A stretch of 64,000 bases of DNA from assembly GCF_000378205.1 (NCBI RefSeq), contig NZ_KB899415.1:112770-176769 (forward strand), given 5' to 3'. The DNA comes from Sediminispirochaeta bajacaliforniensis DSM 16054. GTDB lineage: Bacteria > Spirochaetota > Spirochaetia > DSM-16054 > Sediminispirochaetaceae. Both the position numbers and the translations under genes were made by a program. Numbering within the stretch: the stretch's first letter is position 1; every line of letters starts with the position of its first letter. This document shows positions 8,156 to 15,708 of the stretch, piece after piece. The notes below the pieces were generated by a model. The model was not told where the DNA came from. It searched no databases and saw nothing but the letters and a program-made list of their open reading frames with translations.

Positions 8156-8184
8156 TTGACGGGCGCTGGCTGATATCATAGACT
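8156..8184 (+). promoter_or_regulatory. Promoter of coaD, predicted leaderless
   Basis: TTGACG (8156-8161), 17 bases, TAGACT (8179-8184). The coaD ATG begins at 8193, eight bases after the -10. No Shine-Dalgarno is present between them. Confidence 0.75.
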
Positions 8185-8192
8185 TTGCTATC

Positions 8193-8672
8193 ATGTTGAA
8201 AGCAATGTTTCCGGGGACCTTCGATCCCCCTACAAACGGGCATTTAAACCTCATCACCAGAGCAGCAGCAATTTTTGAAAAGGTCTATGTTGTTATAGCG
8301 GTGAATAGAGGAAAAAGCTGTTTTTTCAGTGAACAGGAGCGTTTTGTGATGATGAAGGAGCTCCTGGCTCCCTATGGCAACGTCGAGGCGGTCCTCTGGG
8401 ATCGGCTCGTTGTTGAATTTGCGGCCGAACACGATGTGAAGGTCATGCTCAGAGGCGTAAGAGCCCTCGCCGATTTCGGTTATGAATTTGAACTGGCCAT
8501 GACCAATAAGGGGCTTGCTCCGGATCTTGAGATCATGTTTATGCCCACCGACCCGAAATACTTTGTCTTGAGATCTTCCGCTATCAAGGAGATTGCCGAT
8601 TTCGGCGGTGATGTTTCATCGATGGTTCCTCCTTTGGTCGTAAAGGCCCTAAAGGAGCGTCATCAGCGGTGA
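8193..8672 (+). CDS. coaD: Phosphopantetheine adenylyltransferase
   Basis: Penultimate enzyme of coenzyme A synthesis, joining AMP to 4'-phosphopantetheine. It has 159 residues, normal for the family. The nucleotidyltransferase signature FPGTFDPPTNGHLNLI contains the TxGH motif as TNGH. RGVRALADFGYEFELA follows near residue 88 and the ISSTxxR-type segment appears as VLRSSAIKEIADFGG near residue 128. The start codon is fixed by the family N-terminus (MLKAMFPGTF) and has no ribosome site; the promoter sits directly upstream. Confidence 0.97.
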   Translation: MLKAMFPGTFDPPTNGHLNLITRAAAIFEKVYVVIAVNRGKSCFFSEQERFVMMKELLAPYGNVEAVLWDRLVVEFAAEHDVKVMLRGVRALADFGYEFELAMTNKGLAPDLEIMFMPTDPKYFVLRSSAIKEIADFGGDVSSMVPPLVVKALKERHQR

Positions 8673-8684
8673 TTTGCGGAGTAG

Positions 8685-8714
8685 TTGACATGGGGGGCGT
8701 ATATGCGGTAGGCT
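8685..8714 (+). promoter_or_regulatory. Promoter of rpmF-acpP-rnc
   Basis: TTGACA (8685-8690), 18 bases, TAGGCT (8709-8714). It lies in the only gap upstream of rpmF, and rpmF then has a strong ribosome site (AAGGAGAGG, 8750-8758), unlike the leaderless genes nearby. Confidence 0.6.
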
Positions 8715-8762
8715 CTTTTGACTGTTGTAACACGATAATTCTTACCGGAAGGAGAGGATATA

Positions 8763-8951
8763 ATGGCAGTACCCAAATATAAGACTTCCAAAGCTCGATC
8801 CAGATCCCGGCGATCGGCTAACATGAAGCTGAAGGCCCCGGGGCTTATTGAGTGCACAACCTGCGGGAATATGGTACTTCCCCACCACGTTTGTCCCAAG
8901 TGCGGACATTATCGGGGTAAGCAAGTTCTTGAACTGCAGGATATGGCGTAA
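8763..8951 (+). CDS. rpmF: 50S ribosomal protein L32
   Basis: Ribosomal protein L32, 62 residues. It starts MAVPKYKTSKARSRSRRS, the family opening, and carries a four-cysteine zinc ribbon CTTC...CPKC between residues 31 and 47, so this is the zinc-containing form. GGAGAGG lies five bases upstream of the ATG. rpmF beside fatty-acid genes (here acpP) is widespread. Confidence 0.97.
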   Translation: MAVPKYKTSKARSRSRRSANMKLKAPGLIECTTCGNMVLPHHVCPKCGHYRGKQVLELQDMA

Positions 8952-8965
8952 GTAAGGAGAAGCAT

Positions 8966-9202
8966 ATGGACGAATTGTTTGAGAAAGTAAAAAAGCTTAT
9001 TTCCGAAAAGCTTGAAGTGGAGCCCGAAAAGGTTACCATGGAGGCTTCTTTTCGACAGGATCTTGGTGCCGACAGCCTTGATACCTATGAGTTGGTTTAT
9101 GCCATAGAGGAAGAGATGAAAATTACTATTCCCGATGAGAAGGCAAATGAGTTCGAAACTGTCGGCGATGCAGTGGAGTTCCTGCGAAGCCAGTCGAAGT
9201 AA
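8966..9202 (+). CDS. acpP: Acyl carrier protein
   Basis: Carrier of growing fatty acyl chains as phosphopantetheine thioesters. 78 residues, acidic. The attachment serine is in the DSLD motif at about residues 36-39 (DLGADSLDTYEL). The helical pattern FEKVKKLISEKLEVEPEKVT and EEEMKITIPDE is typical. TAAGGAGAAG precedes the start. Its phosphopantetheine comes ultimately from CoaD, encoded just upstream. It lies between rpmF and rnc in one probable transcript. Confidence 0.97.
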   Translation: MDELFEKVKKLISEKLEVEPEKVTMEASFRQDLGADSLDTYELVYAIEEEMKITIPDEKANEFETVGDAVEFLRSQSK

Positions 9203-9208
9203 ACGGCC

Positions 9209-9961
9209 GTGAGTCTTCTTCCGAAGATGCAGCCGCTCGATGCGCCTCCGATCAGTGCGGAGCGTAAGAGGGAGTTGCAGCTATTTGAAAAACATGTTGG
9301 TATCAGGTTCAGGAAGCTCGAATTCCTGAACCTTGCTTTTTCCCATCGTTCTTTTGCAAACGAACAGGGGAGTAATATCGACAACAACGAAAAACTCGAA
9401 TTCCTTGGCGACAGTGTTTTAGGGCTGGTAGTCAGTGAATATCTTTTTGCACTTCTTCCCGATAAGGCTGAAGGCGATCTTGCACGGGTAAAGTCTTTTG
9501 TTGTAAGTGAAGACAGCCTTGCCGAAATCGCCCGTAAGATTAAGGTTGATAATTATATTCTGATTGGTAAAGGGGAAGAATATTCGGGAGGTCGTAACAA
9601 AAAAGCGATTCTCGCCGATTGTATGGAAGCTATTATCGGTTCTTTTTATCTCGATTCCGGTTTCAAGGCCGCACGTTCTTTTGTTTTGAAATACCTGATT
9701 CCTGAAATCAATAAGGTTCTTGAGAATCGGCACAAAAAGGACTACAAGACGCTTCTGCAGGAATATGTGCAAAAGCAGTTTAAAAGTTATCCTCGTTACT
9801 CACTGGTGAAAAAGACGGGACCGGATCATGATAGAACCTTCTGGATCGAAGTAAAGATCGACGGAAAGGTCTACGGTCCGGGAAAGGGAAAAAACAAGAA
9901 AGAGGCAGAGCAACATGCCGCCGGCTTGGCATATCGCAAGCTAACCGGCGAAGAAGATTAG
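9209..9961 (+). CDS. rnc: Ribonuclease III
   Basis: Double-strand-specific endonuclease that processes rRNA precursors and structured mRNAs. The catalytic signature NEKLEFLGDSVLGLV lies near residues 54-68. The second acidic cluster (ADCMEAIIGSFYLD) is near residue 137. A double-stranded RNA-binding domain fills the C-terminus (DYKTLLQEYVQKQF ... GKGKNKKEAEQHAAGLA). GTG start six bases after acpP. Length of 250 residues is slightly long because of an N-terminal tail. A terminator follows inside the convergent cca gene. Confidence 0.97.
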   Translation: MSLLPKMQPLDAPPISAERKRELQLFEKHVGIRFRKLEFLNLAFSHRSFANEQGSNIDNNEKLEFLGDSVLGLVVSEYLFALLPDKAEGDLARVKSFVVSEDSLAEIARKIKVDNYILIGKGEEYSGGRNKKAILADCMEAIIGSFYLDSGFKAARSFVLKYLIPEINKVLENRHKKDYKTLLQEYVQKQFKSYPRYSLVKKTGPDHDRTFWIEVKIDGKVYGPGKGKNKKEAEQHAAGLAYRKLTGEED

Positions 9962-9982
9962 GACGTCTGTCGGATCGTTCCT

Positions 9983-11338
9983 TTAATCAATTTGTTGATG
10001 GAGGCTCTTTGCTATGGCGAGGAGCCTCTCTTTTTTATTCATCTCAGGGTCATCGAGAACGGCTTCCAGAAGCTGATCCAAAATGGTTCCCAGCAGTGGG
10101 CCCGCAGGAATTCCCTCTTTCATCAAATCTTTTCCATTGACAGCAAGGTCTCGGAGCGTAAGTGCCGTATCCTTGTCCAGAACCGCTTGAATCCGTTTAG
10201 CGAAGGACGTAAGATTGGTTGCTTCCATTGTTCTTGCCGTCATGCCGTACTGATCGGCCAGCCGCAACGCAAAAAGATCGTTGATATGCTCCCTTCCGAC
10301 CCGGGAGATGAAACGGCGTACTGCGGCATCGCTCCAATCGTCGGTGTAGTAGAACATGTGATGTTTTACGAGGTGACACACCGTATCGGTTTGGGCGTTG
10401 GAAAAACGAAGCCGCTGCATGATTTCTCGTGCAATCTTTTCCGATTCGATCTCATGACGATGGAAGGTGGGAAAGCCATCTTCATCGGTCGATAGCGTGA
10501 CGGCCTTGCCAGTATCGTGGAACAGTGCCGCAAGACGAATGAGAAGTCTATCGGCCGGCGCACCGTCACAGGCGTAGAGACTATGATCGAGAACATCGAA
10601 GCTGTGAAATCCTTTTTGGGTGATTCCGCGGCAGCGTGAGAGTTCCGGTAGAATATCGGACAAGATACCGCTCTTTTCCATTACCAGGAAACCTATGGAA
10701 GGTTTTTCGGCATCGAGCATTTTGACGATCTCGTCGCGTATCCGTTCCAAAGAAACGTTGGAAAGCTGGAAGCGGCAGGAGCTGAGCGCTTTTTCTGTCT
10801 GCTCCTCAAGTCGAAAACCAAGTTGGGCGGTAAATCGACAGGCCCGTAAGAGACGCAGACCGTCTTCGGCAAAACGAATTTGGGGATCTCCTATGGCCCG
10901 TATCAGCTTACGCTTGATATCGGCTCGGCCGTCATGGGGATCGATAAGTTTTCCGGTATTCAGGTTGATGGCCATCGCATTGATGGTAAAATCCCGTCGG
11001 GATAAATCTTCATAAATATCGCCGGTATAGGTCACCGCATCAGGACGCCTGCCGTCGCTGTAATCCGCATCGATTCTGAAGGTGGTTACCTCGTATTTTT
11101 CCTGCTTGAAAAGAACCGTTACCGTCCCATGTTTTATTCCGGTGGGAATGACACGGCGAAACATCGAAATTACCTCGGCGGGGGGGGCATCGGTGGCGAA
11201 ATCCCAATCACTTGGTTTCCAGCCGGCAACCATATTGCGTACAGCACCGCCGACAAGATAGCATTCACGACCCCGTTGAAAAAAGATCTCACCGAATAAG
11301 CGTATATTCTTGGGTAAAGCAAAGTTTTTCCGAATCAT
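9983..11338 (-). CDS. cca: CCA tRNA nucleotidyltransferase / poly(A) polymerase family with HD domain
   Basis: Adds or repairs the CCA end of tRNA. 451 residues. The N-terminal nucleotidyltransferase site is CYLVGGAVRNMVAG followed by DWDFATDA (catalytic carboxylates near residues 43-46). RRDFTINAMAINL and the basic RNA-contact region RLLRACRFTAQLGF come next. A HD domain with LFHDTGKAV near residue 270 follows, as in the E. coli-type enzymes. A second polymerase of this superfamily (pcnB, 29.3 kb) is present, and this one is the better CCA-adding candidate. The ATG is not preceded by a Shine-Dalgarno; a promoter lies just upstream. Confidence 0.9.
   Translation of the reverse strand: MIRKNFALPKNIRLFGEIFFQRGRECYLVGGAVRNMVAGWKPSDWDFATDAPPAEVISMFRRVIPTGIKHGTVTVLFKQEKYEVTTFRIDADYSDGRRPDAVTYTGDIYEDLSRRDFTINAMAINLNTGKLIDPHDGRADIKRKLIRAIGDPQIRFAEDGLRLLRACRFTAQLGFRLEEQTEKALSSCRFQLSNVSLERIRDEIVKMLDAEKPSIGFLVMEKSGILSDILPELSRCRGITQKGFHSFDVLDHSLYACDGAPADRLLIRLAALFHDTGKAVTLSTDEDGFPTFHRHEIESEKIAREIMQRLRFSNAQTDTVCHLVKHHMFYYTDDWSDAAVRRFISRVGREHINDLFALRLADQYGMTARTMEATNLTSFAKRIQAVLDKDTALTLRDLAVNGKDLMKEGIPAGPLLGTILDQLLEAVLDDPEMNKKERLLAIAKSLHQQID
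10001..10036 (+). terminator. Terminator of rnc located inside the 3' end of cca
   Basis: GAGGCTC (10001-10007) pairs with GAGCCTC (10022-10028) around a 14-base loop and is followed by TCTTTTTT. On the plus strand this is a rho-independent stop for the rpmF-acpP-rnc transcript. It lies within the last codons of the convergent cca gene, so the two transcripts overlap in antisense. Confidence 0.75.
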
Positions 11339-11347
11339 CTTTATTTT

Positions 11348-11375
11348 CTTATCAGCCAGCCTTGTTTTGTGTCAA
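11348..11375 (-). promoter_or_regulatory. Promoter of cca, predicted nearly leaderless
   Basis: On the minus strand TTGACA (11370-11375), 16 bases, GATAAG (11348-11353). The cca ATG (11336-11338) begins nine bases after the -10, with only A/T-rich bases between and no ribosome site. Confidence 0.55.
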
Positions 11376-11378
11376 GCG

Positions 11379-11409
11379 AAAAAAAGGACCGGCAGGAATG
11401 CCGGTCCTT
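11379..11409 (-). terminator. Terminator of flaB
   Basis: A perfect 11-bp stem AAGGACCGGCA (11384-11394) and TGCCGGTCCTT (11399-11409) with a 4-base loop. On the minus strand it is followed by a T run (the A run at 11379-11385). It sits 22 bases after the flaB stop and ends that highly expressed gene before cca. Confidence 0.95.
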
Positions 11410-11430
11410 CGATTCGTGTTCCACTTTGTG

Positions 11431-12303
11431 TTACTGGAGCAGCTGGAGAACCGACTGGGTTTTCGTGTTTGCCTGGGCAAGCATGGCAGTTGAAGACTGG
11501 ACGAGAATCTGGTTCTTTGTGTATCTAACCATCTCATCTGCCATATCGGTGTCTCTGATTCTGCTTTCAGCCGCCTGCAGGTTTTCAGAACCTACAGCCA
11601 GACCCCTGGTAGCATGCTCAAGACGGTTCTGATAGGCTCCGAGGTCCGCACGCTGCTTGTTGACCTTCCGAAGGGCCGAATCAATTACGGAGATCGAAAT
11701 GTTGGCGCTGTCGGGGGTCGACATGGAGATGAAGGTAGCGGCGTGAGCCATGGCTCCGAGTCCCTGAATCCCGAGTCCCTGGGCGGTCATGGTGCCGATG
11801 AAAATGCGTTCCCGCTGATCCATGTTGGCACCGATGTGGAGCCACATGCTTGCGGTTACCGAATTCTCTCCGGTTTCCCGCGCAAAACGGCCGGTAAGCA
11901 TGTTCATGCCATTGAACTGTGCATGACTTGCGATTCTGTTGACTTCGTCGACCAGCTGGCTGATTTCGACCTGAATCTGCATGCGGTCTTCATCGGTGTA
12001 TACACCGTTGGAACTCTGGACAGCCAATTCTCTCATCCTTTGAAGAATATCCTGAGTTTCCTGCAAATACCCTTCTGTACTCTGTATAAAAGAGATACCG
12101 TTCTGGGCATTTCGTTCCGCCTGGACCAGGCCCCTGATCTGGCTACGCATTTTCTCGCTTACGGCAAGTCCTGATGCATCGTCGCCGGCACGGTTTATAC
12201 GAAGTCCAGAAGAGAGCTTTTCCATGTTCTTGTCGACATTGAAGTTGTTGAACTTGTTCTGGCGCTGAGCGAAGATGGCGCTCATGTTGTGATTGATAAT
12301 CAT
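11431..12303 (-). CDS. flaB: Periplasmic flagellar filament core protein FlaB (flagellin)
   Basis: Core flagellin of the endoflagellar filament, 290 residues, the usual spirochaete size. The N-terminal D0/D1 region opens [15 protein letters not shown] and includes [25 protein letters not shown]. The C-terminal D0/D1 region ends [20 protein letters not shown] ... [13 protein letters not shown]. Only a short central segment separates them, as in other FlaB proteins. There is no signal peptide because export uses the flagellar apparatus. AAGGAGGATT lies upstream of the ATG, and a sigma-28-type promoter lies about 50 bases upstream. Single-gene unit with its own terminator. Confidence 0.98.
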   Translation of the reverse strand: MIINHNMSAIFAQRQNKFNNFNVDKNMEKLSSGLRINRAGDDASGLAVSEKMRSQIRGLVQAERNAQNGISFIQSTEGYLQETQDILQRMRELAVQSSNGVYTDEDRMQIQVEISQLVDEVNRIASHAQFNGMNMLTGRFARETGENSVTASMWLHIGANMDQRERIFIGTMTAQGLGIQGLGAMAHAATFISMSTPDSANISISVIDSALRKVNKQRADLGAYQNRLEHATRGLAVGSENLQAAESRIRDTDMADEMVRYTKNQILVQSSTAMLAQANTKTQSVLQLLQ

Positions 12304-12352
12304 GCAATCCTCCTTGAAATGGTGAAGCGGACATCCTTGTCCTTCATATTAG

Positions 12353-12379
12353 ATATCGGTAGTGTGAGGTGGAAGTTTA
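12353..12379 (-). promoter_or_regulatory. Sigma-28 (FliA)-type promoter of flaB
   Basis: On the minus strand TAAA (12376-12379), 15 bases, ACCGATAT (12353-12360). This compares with the FliA consensus TAAA-N15-GCCGATAA (6 of 8 in the -10). The leader is about 45 bases and contains a strong ribosome site. Confidence 0.85.
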
Positions 12380-12446
12380 CCTTTTTTTTCAAGATACTTG
12401 AGACAAGCGATACTGTTAGAAATCCGTTAGTTGGGAATGGCTCCCG

Positions 12447-12475
12447 TTGAGAGGCAGCGCCGGATCGGATACACT
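12447..12475 (+). promoter_or_regulatory. Promoter of pfkA
   Basis: TTGAGA (12447-12452), 17 bases, TACACT (12470-12475). A ribosome site GAGGTGAGG follows at 12486-12494, just before the ATG at 12496. Confidence 0.7.
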
Positions 12476-12495
12476 ATGGGAACGAGAGGTGAGGA

Positions 12496-13536
12496 ATGAA
12501 GATTGGAATCCTTACGGCTGGTGGCGATTGCCCCGGTCTGAATGCGGCCATTCGCGGAGTGGGAAAGGCTGCGGTGCTTACCTACGGCATGGATGTGTAT
12601 GGTATCTCGTCCGGTTTCCTCGGCATGATTGAGCTTGAATATAGAAATTTAAGTGAGCTGGACCTTTCAGGTATTCTGACCCTCGGTGGGACCATCCTTG
12701 GTACAAGCAGGGAAAAACCCTTCAAGGACCAATCCTACGGCGAATATATTCGAAGTAAACCCGATATTATTTTCGACAATTACAAAAAGCTCGGGCTTGA
12801 TTGTTTGGTCTGTATCGGCGGCAACGGGACCATGAAAACGGCGTCGAAGCTTTCCGACTATGGTTTGAATATCATTGGCATTCCAAAAACAATTGACAAC
12901 GATGTGTGGGGAACCGAACTCTCCTTCGGCTTTGATTCCGCCATGATGGTTGCGACCGAAGCCCTTGATCGGATCCATACCACCGCAAACAGCCACAAGC
13001 GGATCATGGTGATCGAGGTAATGGGACACCATGCGGGCTGGCTCGCCCTTTATTCAGGGATTGCCGGGGGAGGGGATCTTATTCTTATTCCGGAGATTCC
13101 CTACGATGAATCGGTTGTGAGCGACTATCTAACCGAGCGTAATCGTCAGGGAAAACCCTATTCGATCGTTGTTGTCGCAGAGGGAATAGATTTTCCTAAA
13201 AAGAAGAAAAAGAAAAAAAGTGCCGCGAACTACATCGCAAAAATGATTCAGGAAGAGACCGGCATGCCGACGAGAGAGACCATCCTCGGTTATATCCAAC
13301 GGGGAGGCTCTCCTACCGCGGCCGATCGTATTCTTGCAACCCGTTTCGGAGCTCAGGCCGCCGATTTTGCCTCACGTGGGGAGTTCGGTGTGATGGTTGC
13401 CCTCCATGATCAGCACGTAGAAGGTATCCCTCTTTCCGAAGTAGCGGGGAAGTTAAAACTTGTTCCCGGTGATCTTCCTCTTTTGAGGAAGGCACGCGCG
13501 CTGGGTACCTGCTTTGGCGATACACTTTCTACTTGA
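12496..13536 (+). CDS. pfkA: 6-phosphofructokinase
   Basis: Phosphorylates fructose-6-phosphate in glycolysis. 346 residues. The phosphate-donor loop GGDCPGLNAAIRG starts at residue 9. The donor-site motif is GGNGT (108-112), and the catalytic aspartate is in PKTIDND (130-136). Substrate contacts GHHAGWLA and GYIQRGGSP are normal. Two diagnostic residues differ from E. coli PfkA: lysine rather than glycine in PKTIDND, as in PPi-dependent and group III enzymes, and glycine (not aspartate) after GGN, which favours ATP. The metal-site aspartate of GGDGS is asparagine. An insert of seven lysines lies at 235-241. So the donor (ATP or PPi) is uncertain. Confidence 0.93.
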   Translation: MKIGILTAGGDCPGLNAAIRGVGKAAVLTYGMDVYGISSGFLGMIELEYRNLSELDLSGILTLGGTILGTSREKPFKDQSYGEYIRSKPDIIFDNYKKLGLDCLVCIGGNGTMKTASKLSDYGLNIIGIPKTIDNDVWGTELSFGFDSAMMVATEALDRIHTTANSHKRIMVIEVMGHHAGWLALYSGIAGGGDLILIPEIPYDESVVSDYLTERNRQGKPYSIVVVAEGIDFPKKKKKKKSAANYIAKMIQEETGMPTRETILGYIQRGGSPTAADRILATRFGAQAADFASRGEFGVMVALHDQHVEGIPLSEVAGKLKLVPGDLPLLRKARALGTCFGDTLST

Positions 13537-13566
13537 TGTGGCTTGGTAACGATAAGGAGCGGTACC

Positions 13567-15633
13567 ATGAATGTTGAGTTTCTCAATAAAGAGATAAGTT
13601 GGCTCTCGTTTAATGATCGGGTCTTGGAAGAAGCTCAGGACCCGTCCGTTCCCCTTGCCCTGCGTCTCAAATTTCTTGGAATCTACTCTAATAATCTCGA
13701 TGAATTCTTTCGGGTGCGGGTCGCGACCCTGAAACGGCTTGCGAAGCTGGGAAAAAAGAGCATTGAATCGATCGGTGACGATCCCAAAATGATTCTCGAC
13801 CAGATCCAGGATATCGTTATCCGGCAGCATGCCAAATTTGATTTTATTTTCGATGAGCTTCGCAAGAAAATGGAAGAGGCGAATATCTTTTTTTTAAGAG
13901 AAACGGACCTTGTACGTGAGGACCATAAAGCCATCGTGAAGGAGTATTTTATACGAGAGGTTCGGCCTCAGATTTTTCCGGTCATGGTCAATAGCCGTTA
14001 CCGTTTTCCGGAACTAAGCGATACCGATCTTTATCTGCTGGTTAAGCTAAGTAAACAGGGTTCTTCCCGGGAAAACTACAGCATCATCGAGATTCCGTCA
14101 AAAAGTTGTCCCCGCTTTTTGCTTCTCCCCAAGGAGGGGGAGAAGCAGTATGTCATTCTCTTGGAGGATATTGTTAGATCCGGGCTTGACTATATCTTCC
14201 ATTCTCTTAACTTCGATACCTTCCAAGCCTACGATATAAAGATCACCCGTGATGCCGAACTGGATATCGATGATGATTTTGAGGTGAGCTACCTCAATAA
14301 AATCCATAAGAGTCTTGAGCAGCGTAAAAACGCAAATCCCGTACGGCTTACCTATGATACGGCCATGCCGGCGGAGATGGTACGGTTTATCGAACGGAAA
14401 CTGAAACTCAACGCTCTTGATACCATCCTGCCGGGAAGGCGGTATCACAATTCAAAAGATTATATGGACTTTCCGAATATCCTTCCGGACGAACAGTGTC
14501 ATGTCCCTACCGGTATCATTCACCGTGAGCTTCGTCGCACATCTGGAATCATCGAGGTGGTCAGGAAGAAGGAGCTCCTTCTTCATTTTCCCTATCTTGG
14601 TTTTGAGACCATCATCGACCTCCTTCGTGAGGCCTCCCTCGACCCAAAGGTCACCAGTATCAGGGTCACTCTTTACAGGCTGGCTCGTTACTCTTCGGTC
14701 ATTAATGCTCTCATCAATGCTAAGAAGAACAGGAAGGAAGTAGTCGTTCTTCTTGAATTGCAGGCCCGCTTCGATGAAAAGGCGAATATACGGTGGGCCA
14801 ATAAGCTGAAATCCGAGGGCGTAAAGGTACTTTTTGGGGTTCCCGGCCTGAAGGTCCATTCGAAACTTTGCATTATTACCAGGAAGGGACACAAGGGAAG
14901 CGAGGAACATATTTGTGCCATCGGTACCGGAAACCTCAACGAGGATACCGCCAGGCTCTATACCGATACCTATCTTCTTACCTCTCATCCTGAGATTTGC
15001 AGTGAGGTCGATCAACTTTTTGGTTTTTTTGAGCGGAACTATCGAGTTAGCCGTTTTAACCACCTTATCGTAAGCCCCTTTCAGAGCCGTCAGGCATTTG
15101 CCGCTCTCATCGAGGAACAAATAGGACGGGTCAAGAAGGGAAAGCAGGGACTCATTCGCCTGAAGCTCAATAATCTGGCGGATAGGGACCTGATTCAGAG
15201 CCTCTACCGGGCAAGTGAGAAGGGTGTCTCGATCCAATTAATTGTTCGGGGGATGCTTAGCCTTATACCCGGTCGGAAAAAAATGAGCGAGAATATTGAG
15301 GTGATCAGTATCGTGGATTCTTATCTCGAGCATGCCCGTTTTTTCATCTTCGGTCCCGATGAGAAGGTCAAAGTGTGGATCTCTTCCGCCGATTGGCTTC
15401 CCCGCAATATTGATCGTCGGGTAGAGGTTACTTGCCCCATCTACGATGTCAATTTGAAGCAGGAGCTCATTGATCTTTTTTCCATTGAGTGGAAAGATAA
15501 CGTGAAGGCAAGGAGAATTGTCGACGGCAAAGAGTTCCGCAATCAGAACGGTCTGCCTCCATGGCGTTCCCAGTTAGAGAAGGGCCTCTACCTGAGGCGG
15601 CTTCATGAAGAAAGGGAAGCCGACCGCTCTTGA
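13567..15633 (+). CDS. ppk: Polyphosphate kinase 1
   Basis: Makes long-chain polyphosphate from ATP via a phospho-histidine. 688 residues, the usual length. The N-terminal domain opens LNKEISWLSFNDRVLEEA, then comes the head domain, then two phospholipase-D-like catalytic halves. The first half contains VKVLFGVPGLKVHSKLCII with the phospho-acceptor histidine in HSK near residue 438, then GTGNLNEDTARLYTD. The ATG at 13567 is preceded by AAGGAG; an upstream in-frame start has none. It follows pfkA by 30 bases and probably shares its transcript. Confidence 0.96.
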   Translation: MNVEFLNKEISWLSFNDRVLEEAQDPSVPLALRLKFLGIYSNNLDEFFRVRVATLKRLAKLGKKSIESIGDDPKMILDQIQDIVIRQHAKFDFIFDELRKKMEEANIFFLRETDLVREDHKAIVKEYFIREVRPQIFPVMVNSRYRFPELSDTDLYLLVKLSKQGSSRENYSIIEIPSKSCPRFLLLPKEGEKQYVILLEDIVRSGLDYIFHSLNFDTFQAYDIKITRDAELDIDDDFEVSYLNKIHKSLEQRKNANPVRLTYDTAMPAEMVRFIERKLKLNALDTILPGRRYHNSKDYMDFPNILPDEQCHVPTGIIHRELRRTSGIIEVVRKKELLLHFPYLGFETIIDLLREASLDPKVTSIRVTLYRLARYSSVINALINAKKNRKEVVVLLELQARFDEKANIRWANKLKSEGVKVLFGVPGLKVHSKLCIITRKGHKGSEEHICAIGTGNLNEDTARLYTDTYLLTSHPEICSEVDQLFGFFERNYRVSRFNHLIVSPFQSRQAFAALIEEQIGRVKKGKQGLIRLKLNNLADRDLIQSLYRASEKGVSIQLIVRGMLSLIPGRKKMSENIEVISIVDSYLEHARFFIFGPDEKVKVWISSADWLPRNIDRRVEVTCPIYDVNLKQELIDLFSIEWKDNVKARRIVDGKEFRNQNGLPPWRSQLEKGLYLRRLHEEREADRS

Positions 15634-15659
15634 CATCACTGTTCCCTTTTCCCTAGAAT
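15630..15659 (+). promoter_or_regulatory. Promoter of ileS overlapping the ppk stop codon
   Basis: TTGACA (15630-15635), 18 bases, TAGAAT (15654-15659). The leader of about 43 bases carries GAGGAGGAA before the TTG start and is too short for a T-box. Confidence 0.7.
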
Positions 15660-15708
15660 ACTTTCCGTGTTTTCTATACTCTTGTTTTGAATCCGCGAGG
15701 AGGAAACT

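Noticed and set aside
14452..15237. A 261-codon minus-strand frame
   Set aside because: Antisense to ppk, with no recognisable protein features or ribosome site.
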